Shown: positions 8,387-17,199, numbered from the stretch's first letter. The stretch: DNA of 64,000 nucleotides from JADFDG01 sp965232985 (GCA_965232985.1 CBDDRC010000042.1:248001-312000), one strand, 5' to 3'. The notes: generated by a model from the letters alone, not told the origin. A program made the numbers and translations.

Positions 8387-9700
8387 TCAGAGAAACGGCG
8401 ACCAGGCCGGTTCGCGCACTTCGCCCTGTTTCGCCGGCAACCGGAACTTCACGCGGCCATCAATGGATGTTGCCGCCAACACTGACTGACCGTTGTATTG
8501 CGTCGCGTAGATCACCATCGCCCCGTTCGGAGCGATGCTCGGGGACTCATCAAGCGATGAGTCGGTGAGCACCTGCAGCGTGCCACGCTCAACGCTGGCA
8601 AGCGCAATACGGAAGCGATCGCTGGCATCGCGGTGCACCAGAATCAGCGCCTTGCCATCCGGCATGACCCGAGCCCGGGCGTTGTAATTGCCCTCATACG
8701 TCAAGCGCTGCACGTTGCCGGTGCCGATATCCAGCCGGTAAATCTGCGGGCCCCCACTGCGGCTCGAGGTGAACACCAGCGATTTGCTGTCCGGCGCCCA
8801 CGAAGGCTCGGTATCAATCGCCGGATGATTGGTGAGCCGGGTCATGCCGCCGCTGGCAAGGTCGTACGAATAGAGCTCGGCATTGCCGTCGCGCGACAGC
8901 GTCAGCGCAAGGCTCCGGCCGTCCGGTGACCACATGGGGGCGCCATTGATGCCCGTAAACGCAGCAATTTTCCGGCGTTGGCCACTGGCGCGATCCTGAA
9001 TGTAAATGGCCGAGCGCCCGGATTCGAACGAGACATAGGCGAATTGCCTGCCGTCCGGCGACCATGTCGGCGACATGATCGGCTCGGCCGATTCGAGAAC
9101 AGTGACCGCACGCGCACCATCGGCATCGGCGTACTGCAGGCCATAGCGGGCCTTCACTTTGCCGGCACTCTTGTAGCGCTGGACAGTCACGTACAACAAC
9201 TTGGTCGAGAACGCGCCCCTCACACCCGTGATGCGCTCATAGAGCGTGTCGGCAATGTAATGCGCCACATCGCGCAACTGCGCGGCTGTTGCCGGGACAC
9301 GCTGAGCAACAAGCCGCTGCCCACGCGTCACGTCGTGCAACTGGAACAGTACTTCGTACGCATCGGTACCGGTTTTCGTCACGCTGCCTATCACCAGATA
9401 ATCGCTGCCAATCGCTTTCCAATCGCGATAGAACACCTCCTGATCGCGGGTTGGGCGCGCCAGCATGTCGGCACGAGCAATACTGCGAAACTGGCCACTG
9501 CGCGCCAGATCGTCGCCGACAATCTGCGCGATGTCCTCCGGCAGGAACGTGGTGCCCACCATGCCGAACGGTACCGCAGCAATCGGCACCGGGTTATCGA
9601 CGCCCTGGGTGATTTCGATGGTGATCTCGGCATGCGCTGCACCGAAAAACGCCAACAGAAACAGCAGGAAAAATGCACGGGAAAAATGGAGATGTATCAC
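8387..9700 (-). CDS. tolB: Tol-Pal periplasmic beta-propeller TolB
   Basis: TolB is the soluble periplasmic partner of Pal, OmpA and TolA. This 437-residue precursor has a signal peptide (FFLLFLLAFFGAAHA) cleaved before EITIEITQG. The N-terminal alpha/beta domain (to about residue 165) is followed by a six-bladed propeller with repeated SPDG/WAPDSK motifs (SPTWSPDGRQFAYVSF, PMWSPDGRSLALTLS, PSWAPDSKSLVFTS). Its start overlaps the tolA stop by four bases. Length and order fit E. coli TolB (430 residues). Confidence 0.98.
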   Translation of the reverse strand: MIHLHFSRAFFLLFLLAFFGAAHAEITIEITQGVDNPVPIAAVPFGMVGTTFLPEDIAQIVGDDLARSGQFRSIARADMLARPTRDQEVFYRDWKAIGSDYLVIGSVTKTGTDAYEVLFQLHDVTRGQRLVAQRVPATAAQLRDVAHYIADTLYERITGVRGAFSTKLLYVTVQRYKSAGKVKARYGLQYADADGARAVTVLESAEPIMSPTWSPDGRQFAYVSFESGRSAIYIQDRASGQRRKIAAFTGINGAPMWSPDGRSLALTLSRDGNAELYSYDLASGGMTRLTNHPAIDTEPSWAPDSKSLVFTSSRSGGPQIYRLDIGTGNVQRLTYEGNYNARARVMPDGKALILVHRDASDRFRIALASVERGTLQVLTDSSLDESPSIAPNGAMVIYATQYNGQSVLAATSIDGRVKFRLPAKQGEVREPAWSPFL

Positions 9701-10527
9701 TGTCTCAGGCCCTCGGGTCGGAACAGAAACTTGAACTGGCGAAAATAATTGCTGAATACAGCCGGGTCGCCGGGCACCGGCAACCTGCCGGCCAACCGTA
9801 CCGCGTTTTCAGCGGAACGGTCGAATGCCGGGTCACCGCTGGACTTGACCAGTTGCACCTCCAGCACTTCCCCGCCGGGAATCAGCGTGATGCGTAATTC
9901 GGCCTGCATGCCGGTGCGCGCGCTCGGCGGCCGGCTCCAGCGCTTCTCGACTTCGATGCGAATCAGCGCCGTGTATTCATTGACTGTCTTCTGATCCTGC
10001 AGCGTGTGGGCACTCAAGTCGCGCTGGGCCTGCTGGCTCGCAGCTTTCTTCACTGCATCGCGCGTCGCCAGTGCATTTTCTTCCTGGTCGAGCATCGCGC
10101 TGAAATCGGGTGGCGGCGGTTGCGGTTTTTCCTTCGGCGCCGGCTTCGCAGCAATTTTCGGCTCAAGTGCCTTCACAACCGGTTTTGGCACAGGCTTTTT
10201 CGGCACGGGCTTTACAACCGGTTTTGGGGGTAGCGGTTTGGGTTTCGGCGGCTCGGGTTGCACCACTGGAATCGGCACAGGCTCCGACACAGGCTCCGGC
10301 ACAGGCTCCGCTGCGGGTGCAGCGACGGGCGCCGTCGGCACGCGCTCAACCAGCACTGCCTTCACATGTGCCGGCACCGGCAACAAGACGATGTCACGCT
10401 CACAAAACGACAGGTTCAATGACAACAGCAGAATAATCGACGCATGCAGGACAAGCGCAAGAATGACCGGGCCGCGATACTCATCAGGCCGTGCCGATAC
10501 CGCCATCATCGTGCCTGCGGCGACCAT
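9697..10527 (-). CDS. tolA: Tol-Pal inner-membrane linker TolA
   Basis: TolA spans the periplasm and transmits proton-motive energy from TolQR to TolB and Pal. The 276-residue protein has one transmembrane helix (VILALVLHASIILLLSLNL, residues 20-40), a long Pro/Lys/Val-rich extension (residues 65-140) and a C-terminal TolA/TonB-type domain (TALIRIEVEKRWSRP to FKFLFRPEG). The extension is TonB-like (repeated KP, EP, VP) instead of the Ala/Lys-rich helix of E. coli TolA, and the protein is shorter than E. coli's 421 residues. Gene order tolQRAB makes TolA the right call over TonB. It starts 3 bp after tolR ends; an internal ATG at 10509 is an alternative start. Confidence 0.93.
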   Translation of the reverse strand: MVAAGTMMAVSARPDEYRGPVILALVLHASIILLLSLNLSFCERDIVLLPVPAHVKAVLVERVPTAPVAAPAAEPVPEPVSEPVPIPVVQPEPPKPKPLPPKPVVKPVPKKPVPKPVVKALEPKIAAKPAPKEKPQPPPPDFSAMLDQEENALATRDAVKKAASQQAQRDLSAHTLQDQKTVNEYTALIRIEVEKRWSRPPSARTGMQAELRITLIPGGEVLEVQLVKSSGDPAFDRSAENAVRLAGRLPVPGDPAVFSNYFRQFKFLFRPEGLRQ

Positions 10528-10530
10528 GCG

Positions 10531-11001
10531 TCAGCGCAACTTCTTTTGCGGCGCAGGCACGGGCGCAACGCCGGGCTCCGTCACCAGGCCCACATCAGCA
10601 ACGCCGGCCTGCTGCAGCGCCGCCATCAACTTCACGACCCGCCCATAGGGCACCGCATCATCGCCAGCCACCAGTACCAGCGTGGCCGGCTTCTGGCGCT
10701 TCACTGCGCCGACCCGTGAAACAACATCCGCAACAGTCACTGCCGAGTCCTGCTGCGCGCCAATATTGATGCGATAGGAACCATCACGCTTGACGCTGAG
10801 CACCAGCGGCTCTTCGTCCTTGATATTGATCGGCGCAGCATTCGCATCCGGCAAATCAACCTTCACACCCTGCGCCAGCATCGGCGCGGTAATCATGAAT
10901 ACGACCAGCAACACGGGCATCACGTCGATATACGGCACGACATTGATCTCGCTCATCAGCTTGCGCCGGGGACCGACGCGAAAATCGCTCTGCCGCTTCA
11001 T
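10531..11001 (-). CDS. tolR: Tol-Pal proton-channel subunit TolR
   Basis: TolR is an ExbD-family protein that works with TolQ to convert proton flow into work on TolA. The 156-residue protein has the single transmembrane helix holding the essential aspartate (INVVPYIDVMPVLLVVFMITAPML, residues 19-42, Asp in YIDV) and a periplasmic ExbD/TolR domain. The C-terminus has a Pro/Ala/Lys tail (APVPAPQKKLR). It lies between tolQ (24 bp upstream) and tolA (3 bp downstream). Confidence 0.97.
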   Translation of the reverse strand: MKRQSDFRVGPRRKLMSEINVVPYIDVMPVLLVVFMITAPMLAQGVKVDLPDANAAPINIKDEEPLVLSVKRDGSYRINIGAQQDSAVTVADVVSRVGAVKRQKPATLVLVAGDDAVPYGRVVKLMAALQQAGVADVGLVTEPGVAPVPAPQKKLR

Positions 11002-11025
11002 GACAACCCTCCTGACAGCTGCCGA

Positions 11026-11721
11026 TCAGTGCCGTGCAGCATGCGACTGCTGCGACTGGCGGTGCAGGATCGCGTAGAACTCCTCGGCAAATGTTGCATA
11101 GCGGTTGAGCAGCGCATCAACCTGCGACGAATAGCGGTTGTAGGCAATCACCGCCGGAATCGCCGCGAACAGACCGATGGCGGTAGCAATCAGCGCCTCG
11201 GCGATGCCGGGCGCCACCACCTGCAGCGTCGCCTGACTGACCGTCGCGAGCGCCAGAAACGAGTTCATGATGCCCCACACCGTGCCGAACAGGCCGACAT
11301 AGGGGCTGGTTGAACCGACCGTCGCGAGAAAGGAAAGATGACGTTCCAGCCGCTCCTGTTCGCGCGACAGGGCAATGCGCATGGCGCGCTGTGTTGCTTC
11401 CATGACTGCTTCTGCATCCGAGCCGGGTGCGTTACGCAAGCGGGCATATTCCTTGAAACCGACAGTGAAGATCGCCTCCATGCCACTGTTCGGATTCGGT
11501 GCCTTCTTTATCTGTGCGAACAATTGCGTCAGATCGCCACCGGACCAGAACCGGTCGTCAAAGTCGCGCGCGGCTTGGCTGGCGCCGCCCAGCACCTGGA
11601 ACCGGTTGCCGATGATGATCCAGGAGGCGATGCTGGCGGCTACCAGCGCCAGCATCACGCATTTCACCACCCAGGTGGCATTGATGATAAGCGACCATAT
11701 GTCCATCGAATGCTGATCCAC
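11026..11721 (-). CDS. tolQ: Tol-Pal proton-channel subunit TolQ
   Basis: TolQ is an ExbB/MotA-family protein, 231 residues, with three transmembrane helices: near residues 13-35 (VVKCVMLALVAASIASWIII), 135-160 and 170-192 (EALIATAIGLFAAIPAVIAYN). The conserved channel-lining region VGSTSPYVGLFGTVWGIM is intact. I use the GTG start at 11721 because AGGGGA lies 7 bp upstream; an ATG five codons later (11706) is the alternative. It follows ybgC by 47 bp, the standard order. Confidence 0.97.
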   Translation of the reverse strand: MDQHSMDIWSLIINATWVVKCVMLALVAASIASWIIIGNRFQVLGGASQAARDFDDRFWSGGDLTQLFAQIKKAPNPNSGMEAIFTVGFKEYARLRNAPGSDAEAVMEATQRAMRIALSREQERLERHLSFLATVGSTSPYVGLFGTVWGIMNSFLALATVSQATLQVVAPGIAEALIATAIGLFAAIPAVIAYNRYSSQVDALLNRYATFAEEFYAILHRQSQQSHAARH

Positions 11722-11768
11722 GCGTATTTCCCCTGTCTATAAAAGAGAGCGTATGAATTGACAGTGCG

Positions 11769-12200
11769 TCAGTGGCCGGTCGTAAGCCAGGCGCGAACGG
11801 CCGCAAAGATATTGTCCGGCATCGGCCGCGGCACAAGCTGCGCACGCGATACGCAGGCCACCTTGATCAAGCCGTCGGCCAGCACCGCGCCGTCAGCTGT
11901 CCTTTCGACCCGCTGCCGGAAGTACAGTGACGCGCGCCCGAGCTTTTCGACTGCAACCACCACCCTGAGTTCATCATCGATACGCGCCGGACGCCGGTAG
12001 TCGATTTCAGCACGATGCACCACGAACAGGAAATCTTCGTCGAGCAAGCTGTAATGCTGGAATCCCAGCGCCCGCAACCACTCGGTACGCGCCCGTTCCA
12101 TATACTTCAGGTAGTTCACGTAATAGACGATACCGCCGGCGTCGGTGTCCTCGATATAAACGCGCAGCAGGAGACTGAATTCGCGTAATGCGCTGCTCAT
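11769..12200 (-). CDS. ybgC: Tol-Pal-associated acyl-CoA thioesterase YbgC
   Basis: This 143-residue hotdog-fold thioesterase hydrolyses short-chain or malonyl-type acyl-CoAs and is linked to phospholipid metabolism near the Tol-Pal complex. The motif VYIEDTDAGGIVYYVNYLKYMERARTEWL, here given by landmarks EDTDAGGIVYY and MERARTEWL, holds the catalytic Asp of the 4-hydroxybenzoyl-CoA thioesterase family. Its start overlaps the ruvB stop by four bases, so it is translationally coupled to the recombination genes. Confidence 0.96.
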   Translation of the reverse strand: MSSALREFSLLLRVYIEDTDAGGIVYYVNYLKYMERARTEWLRALGFQHYSLLDEDFLFVVHRAEIDYRRPARIDDELRVVVAVEKLGRASLYFRQRVERTADGAVLADGLIKVACVSRAQLVPRPMPDNIFAAVRAWLTTGH

Positions 12201-13267
12201 GGGGTGAACAAATCGGTATCGACGCCGACGCGCGGCGGTTTCAGCCCGAAGTGCTGCCAGGCGTTGGTCGTCACCATGCGGCCACGTGGCGTACGAATCA
12301 CAAAACCCTGCTGGATCAGGTACGGCTCAACCACATCCTCAAGCGTACCCGCATCCTCGTTGATCGACGCGGCGAGGCTGTCGAGGCCAACCGGGCCGCC
12401 GGCGAAATTCTCGATCATGGTCAGCAACATCTTGCGGTCGAGCGCATCGAACCCGTGGCTGTCGACTTCGAGCATGTCGAGCGCCGCAGCGGCCACCGGG
12501 CCATCGACATCGCCGCCGGCCTTCACTTCCGCATAATCGCGTACCCGGCGCAGCAACCGATTAGCGATGCGCGGCGTACCGCGCGCGCGGCGGGCAATCT
12601 CGGCGGCACCGTTCGCATCCATGGCGATACCGAGGATGTCGGCTGAACGCGCCACGATCGTGGTGAGGTCGGCGGCGCTGTAGAACTGGAGCCGCTCGAC
12701 GATGCCGAAGCGATCGCGCAGCGGCGAGGTGAGCAGGCCGGCGCGCGTCGTCGCCCCCACCAGCGTGAACGGTGGCAAGTCGATCTTGATCGAGCGCGCC
12801 GCAGGACCTTCGCCGATCATGATGTCGAGCTGGTAGTCCTCCATCGCCGGGTAAAGAATTTCCTCGATCACCGGCGACAGCCGATGGATCTCGTCGATGA
12901 ACAATACGTCGCCGGCTTCGAGATTGGTGAGCAGTGCGGCAAGATCACCGGCCTTTTCCAGCACCGGGCCGGAGGTGGATTTCAGCTCGCCGCCCATTTC
13001 GCGGGCAATGATGTTGGCGAGCGTGGTTTTGCCCAGGCCCGGCGGGCCGAAAATCAACGTGTGATCGAGCGCGTCGCCGCGCGCGCGCGCCGCACTGATG
13101 AAAATTTCCATCTTGCTGCGAACCTTGTCCTGGCCCACATAGTCGGCAAGCGAAGTCGGCCGGATGGCACGGTCAAAGGCTTCTTCGCGCCGGCCGGTCA
13201 CGGCCGGGCCAACCAGTCGTTCCTCGGGAGTTTCTTCGGAAACCTTGTCAGCATCGTGCGCCGCCAT
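12197..13267 (-). CDS. ruvB: Holliday junction branch migration ATPase RuvB
   Basis: RuvB is the hexameric AAA+ motor that drives branch migration with RuvA. The 356-residue protein has Walker A GPPGLGKTTLAN, Walker B LFIDEIHRLS, sensor 1 GATTRAG, the arginine finger in SPLRDRFG, and a C-terminal winged-helix (IQQGFVIRTPRGRM). The N-terminal 25 residues are an acidic, family-variable extension. It lies 9 bp after ruvA. Confidence 0.98.
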   Translation of the reverse strand: MAAHDADKVSEETPEERLVGPAVTGRREEAFDRAIRPTSLADYVGQDKVRSKMEIFISAARARGDALDHTLIFGPPGLGKTTLANIIAREMGGELKSTSGPVLEKAGDLAALLTNLEAGDVLFIDEIHRLSPVIEEILYPAMEDYQLDIMIGEGPAARSIKIDLPPFTLVGATTRAGLLTSPLRDRFGIVERLQFYSAADLTTIVARSADILGIAMDANGAAEIARRARGTPRIANRLLRRVRDYAEVKAGGDVDGPVAAAALDMLEVDSHGFDALDRKMLLTMIENFAGGPVGLDSLAASINEDAGTLEDVVEPYLIQQGFVIRTPRGRMVTTNAWQHFGLKPPRVGVDTDLFTP

Positions 13268-13276
13268 AAATCAGCA

Positions 13277-13906
13277 TTACCCCGTTTTCGCCAGCGAGCG
13301 CAGCGCCCGCCGGATGAGATCTTCGCTGGACAAGCCCGTTTCGTTGTTTCCCGCCGCCACCTTTTCAATGGCAGCGATCGCCCTGGCTGCTTCCTGTGGC
13401 TTGTAGCCGAGCGTTTCCAGCGCGCTCTGGGCATCCTGCGTCGGCGTTGCCGGCACCACAGCAATGAACGACGGCGTACCGCCTTTCACCTCGACTGCGC
13501 CTATGTTCCTGAGCCTATCGCGCATCTCGATCACCAGCCGCTCCGCCGTTTTCTTGCCGATACCGGGAATGCGCACCAGCGTCGACACGTCGCCGTCCTG
13601 CACGCAGCGCACGAAGGCTTCGGCCTCGATGCCGGACAGGATGCCGAGCGCGAGTTTCGGGCCGACGCCGTTCACCTTGATCAGTTCGCGGAACAGCGTG
13701 CGCTCCTGGATCGTCGCGAAGCCGAACAGCAACTGCGCGTCCTCGCGCACCACGAGGTGGGTGTGCAACGTGATCTCGTCGCCAACTGCGCCGAGCCGGT
13801 AAAACGTGGTCATCGGCGCAGAGACTTCATAGCCGACGCCGTTGACGTCAACCAGCAACTCCGGGGCCTGTTTGGCGGCCAGCCTGCCGCGCAAGCGTCC
13901 GATCAT
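13277..13906 (-). CDS. ruvA: Holliday junction binding protein RuvA
   Basis: RuvA is the tetrameric DNA-binding subunit of RuvAB. The 209-residue protein has an N-terminal OB domain (MIGRLRGRLAAKQAPELLVDVNGVGYEV), tandem helix-hairpin-helix motifs (LIKVNGVGPKLALGILSG and LVRIPGIGKKTAERLVIEM) and a C-terminal RuvB-contacting domain (LETLGYKPQEAARAI). It starts 4 bp after the ruvC stop and precedes ruvB, the common ruvCAB order. Confidence 0.98.
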   Translation of the reverse strand: MIGRLRGRLAAKQAPELLVDVNGVGYEVSAPMTTFYRLGAVGDEITLHTHLVVREDAQLLFGFATIQERTLFRELIKVNGVGPKLALGILSGIEAEAFVRCVQDGDVSTLVRIPGIGKKTAERLVIEMRDRLRNIGAVEVKGGTPSFIAVVPATPTQDAQSALETLGYKPQEAARAIAAIEKVAAGNNETGLSSEDLIRRALRSLAKTG

Positions 13907-13910
13907 GGCG

Positions 13911-14426
13911 TTAACTCACCCTGCCGCGCCGCACCGCAGCGCCGGCCATGCGCATCAGGGTACTGCGGGTATTGGCATGACACAGCGCGATGGCGAGCGC
14001 GTCGGCAGCATCGGCCTGCGGCAGCGCATCAAGCTTGAGCAGGAGTTTCACCATGTGCTGCACCTGGTGCTTTTCAGCGCCGCCCTTGCCGACTACAGCC
14101 TGCTTCACCTGGCGCGCGGAATATTCGGCGATGGCAAGACCACTGTTGGCGGCAGCAACAATGGCAACGCCACGCGCCTGCCCGAGCTTGAGCGCCGAGT
14201 CGGCGCTCTTGCCGAGGAAAACACGCTCGATAGCGCATTCACGCGGCAAGTGGGTGGCAATGACTTCGCGGATACCTGCGTATATTGCCGTGAGGCGATC
14301 GGTCATTTCCTCGTCGCCGACCTTGAGGCAGCCGCAAGCGACGAACTCGTTGCGGGAGCCAACCTGTCGGATCACGCCGTAGCCGGTGATGCGCGAGCCA
14401 GGATCAATGCCGAGGATTAATGTCAT
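13911..14426 (-). CDS. ruvC: Crossover junction endonuclease RuvC
   Basis: RuvC resolves Holliday junctions as a dimer. The 171-residue protein starts at 14426 (MTLILGIDPGSRITGYGVI); the first catalytic Asp is in GIDPGS, a Glu lies in AIERVFLGKSADSALKLGQ, and the C-terminal acidic pair is in ADAADALAIALCH. Further upstream in-frame ATGs would add 41 unrelated residues overlapping the aspS tail, so I reject them. The gene lies 58 bp after aspS without the yebC gene that often separates them. Confidence 0.97.
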   Translation of the reverse strand: MTLILGIDPGSRITGYGVIRQVGSRNEFVACGCLKVGDEEMTDRLTAIYAGIREVIATHLPRECAIERVFLGKSADSALKLGQARGVAIVAAANSGLAIAEYSARQVKQAVVGKGGAEKHQVQHMVKLLLKLDALPQADAADALAIALCHANTRSTLMRMAGAAVRRGRVS

Positions 14427-14484
14427 GCGGGCATTGTGAACGTGGCCCGTGAAAACACAAGACGGACCCCCAGGGCGGGCATGA

Positions 14485-16275
14485 TCAGGCCTTTGGCTGC
14501 TCCTTTTCGCGCACGCGAATGCCGAGCTCACGCAACTGCCGGGCATCAACGTCGCCGGGCGCGGCGGTCATCAGACAGGCGGCCGTCTGTGTTTTCGGGA
14601 AGGCAATGACATCACGGATCGAGTCGGCACCCGTCATCAACATGATCAGGCGGTCCAGACCGAAGGCGAGGCCACCGTGCGGCGGCGCGCCGTATTTCAG
14701 CGCATCAAGCAGGAAACCAAACTTTTCGCGGGCCTCCTCGTCACCGATGCCGAGCGTGTCGAACACCGCCTTCTGCATCAGCGGATCGTGGATGCGGATC
14801 GAACCGCCGCCCAGCTCGGTGCCGTTGAGCACAAGGTCATAGGCGCGGGCCGTCGCCGTTGCTTTCTTCGCGGCGAACTCCTCGACGGGCCCGCCCTGCG
14901 TGGAAAGAGCCGGCTGGGTGAACGGATGGTGCATCGCTGCCCAAGAACCGTCATCGCCCTCCTCGAACATCGGGAACTCGACCACCCACAACGGCGCCCA
15001 ATCGCGGGTGAACAGTGCGAGGTCGTGGCCGAGCTTGACGCGCAGCGCACCCATCGAGTCGTTGACGACCTTTGTTTTACCGGCACCGAAAAAGACGATG
15101 TCGCCGTTTTGGGCGCCGACGCGCTGCATCAGATCAACGGCTATCGGCTCGATGAACTTGACGATCGGCGACTGCAAGCCAGCCACACCCTGCGCCAGGT
15201 CGTTGACCTTGATCCAGGCGAGCCCCCTGGCACCGTAGATGCCGACGAATTTCGTGTAGTCGTCAATCTGCGAGCGCGACAGCAACTCACCGCCTTTCGG
15301 CAGGCGCAGCGCGACCAGACGGCCCTTGGGATCCTTCGCCGGCTCGGCAAACACCTTGAACTCAACGCCCTCCATCAGGTCGCCGATATCGACCAGCTCC
15401 AGCGGAATGCGCAGGTCCGGTTTATCGGACGCGTAGCGACGCATCGCCTCGGCATAAGTCATGCGCGGCAGCGCCTCGAACTCGACGTTGAGCAGCTCCC
15501 TGAACATGCTCCGGAACATGCCCTCGGCGACGCCCATCACGTCTTCCTCGTTGACGAAGGACATCTCCAGGTCGATCTGGGTGAATTCCGGCTGGCGGTC
15601 GGCGCGCAGGTCTTCGTCACGGAAGCACTTGGCAACCTGGTAGTAGCGGTCGAAGCCGGCCACCATCAACAGTTGCTTGAACAACTGGGGCGATTGCGGC
15701 AACGCGAAGAACTGGCCGGGGTGAGTGCGCGACGGCACCAGGTAATCGCGGGCGCCTTCCGGCGTGGCGCGGGTCAGGATCGGGGTCTCAACATCGAGAA
15801 AACCGTTGGCATCCAGGTATTGCCGCATCAGCGACGTGACCTTTGAACGAAAACGGAAACGCTCAATCATCTCCGGCCGGCGCAGATCGAGGTAGCGGTA
15901 GCGCAGGCGCACTTCCTCGCCTACGCTGGCGTACTCATCGATCGGGAAAGGCGGGGTTTCGGCACCGTTCAGGATCTCGATCTGCTTGCCAAGCACCTCG
16001 ATGGTGCCGGTAGCGATGCGGGTGTTGCGCACGGCCTCGTCGCGCATGCGCACCCGACCGGTGATCTTCAGCACATATTCGCTACGCACCTTGTCGGCCA
16101 GCACGAAGGCATCCTGAGTATCCGGGTCGAATACCACCTGGACGATGCCCGCGCGATCGCGCATGTCGAGGAAGATGACGCCACCGTGGTCACGACGGCG
16201 ATGTACCCAGCCGCACAGGGTGACGCTCTGGCCGATGTGTTGTTCACGCAGGTCGCCGCAATAGTGGGTGCGCAT
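14485..16275 (-). CDS. aspS: Aspartyl-tRNA synthetase AspS
   Basis: AspS charges tRNA-Asp (or both Asp and Asn tRNAs in the non-discriminating form). The 596-residue class II enzyme has the OB-fold anticodon domain at the start (VTLCGWVHRRRDHGGVIFLDMRDR). Motif 2 is CFRDEDLRADRQPEFTQID, the bacterial GAD insertion lies near residues 290-420, and motif 3 is GLAFGLDRLIMLMTG. The start at 16275 (MRTHYCGDLRE) matches the family. Whether it is discriminating cannot be decided by eye. A -10 element about 110 bp upstream suggests its own promoter. Confidence 0.98.
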   Translation of the reverse strand: MRTHYCGDLREQHIGQSVTLCGWVHRRRDHGGVIFLDMRDRAGIVQVVFDPDTQDAFVLADKVRSEYVLKITGRVRMRDEAVRNTRIATGTIEVLGKQIEILNGAETPPFPIDEYASVGEEVRLRYRYLDLRRPEMIERFRFRSKVTSLMRQYLDANGFLDVETPILTRATPEGARDYLVPSRTHPGQFFALPQSPQLFKQLLMVAGFDRYYQVAKCFRDEDLRADRQPEFTQIDLEMSFVNEEDVMGVAEGMFRSMFRELLNVEFEALPRMTYAEAMRRYASDKPDLRIPLELVDIGDLMEGVEFKVFAEPAKDPKGRLVALRLPKGGELLSRSQIDDYTKFVGIYGARGLAWIKVNDLAQGVAGLQSPIVKFIEPIAVDLMQRVGAQNGDIVFFGAGKTKVVNDSMGALRVKLGHDLALFTRDWAPLWVVEFPMFEEGDDGSWAAMHHPFTQPALSTQGGPVEEFAAKKATATARAYDLVLNGTELGGGSIRIHDPLMQKAVFDTLGIGDEEAREKFGFLLDALKYGAPPHGGLAFGLDRLIMLMTGADSIRDVIAFPKTQTAACLMTAAPGDVDARQLRELGIRVREKEQPKA

Positions 16276-16383
16276 CGCAAGGTATCCGGGTTCAGGTGTA
16301 CGGGCTCGGTGCAACAACAGCGCCCCATGCGAGGCGGCAGCCTGGCTGAGCTGAGTGGCCGGCTGCACTGAAAAGCGGCGCGA

Positions 16384-16389
16384 ATTATA
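16384..16389 (-). promoter_or_regulatory. Candidate -10 element of aspS operon
   Basis: A perfect TATAAT on the minus strand lies about 108 bp before the aspS start codon. The sequence 17-18 bp further upstream is a poor -35 match, so this is a partial promoter call. The 407-base gap 16276-16682 between the divergent aspS and HU-like genes otherwise holds only the promoter for the HU-like gene and leader sequence. Confidence 0.45.
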
Positions 16390-16550
16390 GCCATAGTGCT
16401 CAACGCCAGCCACTTAACTCACACCATTGCCGGCCGCTTTCGCAGTGCATCCACGCAAGAAATCTGCGGGCGCGGCGACGACGAATGTCTGAAGCAGACC
16501 ATAAATCGTGTTTTGCACGGGAAAACACGGGAAAAACCTTACCGCGAGTC

Positions 16551-16579
16551 TTGCCTGCCCCCGACGATTGCAATATAAA
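16551..16579 (+). promoter_or_regulatory. Probable sigma-70 promoter of the HU-like gene
   Basis: TTGCCT (16551-16556), an exact 17-bp spacer and TATAAA (16574-16579) predict a start near 16586 and a leader of about 97 bases before the ATG at 16683. No other strong pair is visible on this strand in the gap. Confidence 0.6.
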
Positions 16580-16682
16580 GGTCGCACGTACGTGGTTCTA
16601 CGTGGTGAAAATACCGGAAAAATCCGTGTTCTCGCCGCCTGCAACCCAAAAGTACGCCCCCTCCCACATGAAGGAAGCGAAA

Positions 16683-17135
16683 ATGGCCGCCAAGAAAAAA
16701 GCCGTAAAATCCGCCAAAAAAGCCCCCGCCAAGAAAGCAGCACCGAAAAAAGTTCCGGTGAAGGCCAAAGCCGCAAAAGCGGTCAAAGCTGCCAAGCCGG
16801 CAAAACCAACCCCGGTAAAACTGGGCGCAGTCACTACGCCCATGGCGAAATCTGCCCTGCTGCAGCATATCGCCACCAACGCCGGCCTGGCGCGCAAACA
16901 GGTAGCCCATGTCCTTGAGGAGCTCACCGCAGTCGTTGCCGCCCACGTCAACAAGAAGTCGAAGGGCCAGTTCGTTCTGCCGGGCCTGTTCAAAATCACC
17001 GTCGTGCGCAAGCCGGCCCAGAAAGGCGGCAAGAAAGTCATGATGATGGGCAAGGAAGTCATCACCAAGCCAAAGCCCGCCCGCAACGTTATTCGCATCC
17101 GCCCACTGAAAAAGCTGAAGGATTTCGCAGCCTGA
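16683..17135 (+). CDS. HU/IHF-family DNA-binding protein with histone H1-like N-terminal tail
   Basis: The 150-residue protein has two parts. Residues 1-55 are a Lys/Ala/Pro tail with repeated KKA, AKKA and KAAK units, like eukaryotic H1 tails and bacterial AlgP. Residues 58-150 are an HU-like fold: TPMAKSALLQHIATNAGLARKQV for the first helices, GQFVLPGLFKITVVRKPA for the saddle strands, and a DNA-clasping arm region with KVMMMGKEVITKPKPARNVIRIRPLKKLK. A strong AAGGA site and the start of the lysine tail fix the ATG at 16683. It is expected to bind and compact DNA. A strong terminator follows directly, so it is monocistronic. Confidence 0.88.
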   Translation: MAAKKKAVKSAKKAPAKKAAPKKVPVKAKAAKAVKAAKPAKPTPVKLGAVTTPMAKSALLQHIATNAGLARKQVAHVLEELTAVVAAHVNKKSKGQFVLPGLFKITVVRKPAQKGGKKVMMMGKEVITKPKPARNVIRIRPLKKLKDFAA

Positions 17136-17167
17136 TCACAGGCCACCTGCAAATCCCATCGCAACAT

Positions 17168-17199
17168 GAAAAGGGCCGGTTTTACCGGCCCTTTTCATT
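17168..17199. terminator. Bidirectional Rho-independent terminator
   Basis: AAAAGGGCCGGT and ACCGGCCCTTTT form a perfect 12-bp stem around a TTT(T) loop, with a T-run on the plus strand and the complementary A-run serving the minus strand. It lies between the convergent HU-like and DUF2806 genes and can end both transcripts. Confidence 0.85.

Noticed and set aside
9697..10527. TonB instead of TolA
   Set aside because: The Pro/Lys linker is TonB-like, but the position between tolR and tolB identifies TolA.
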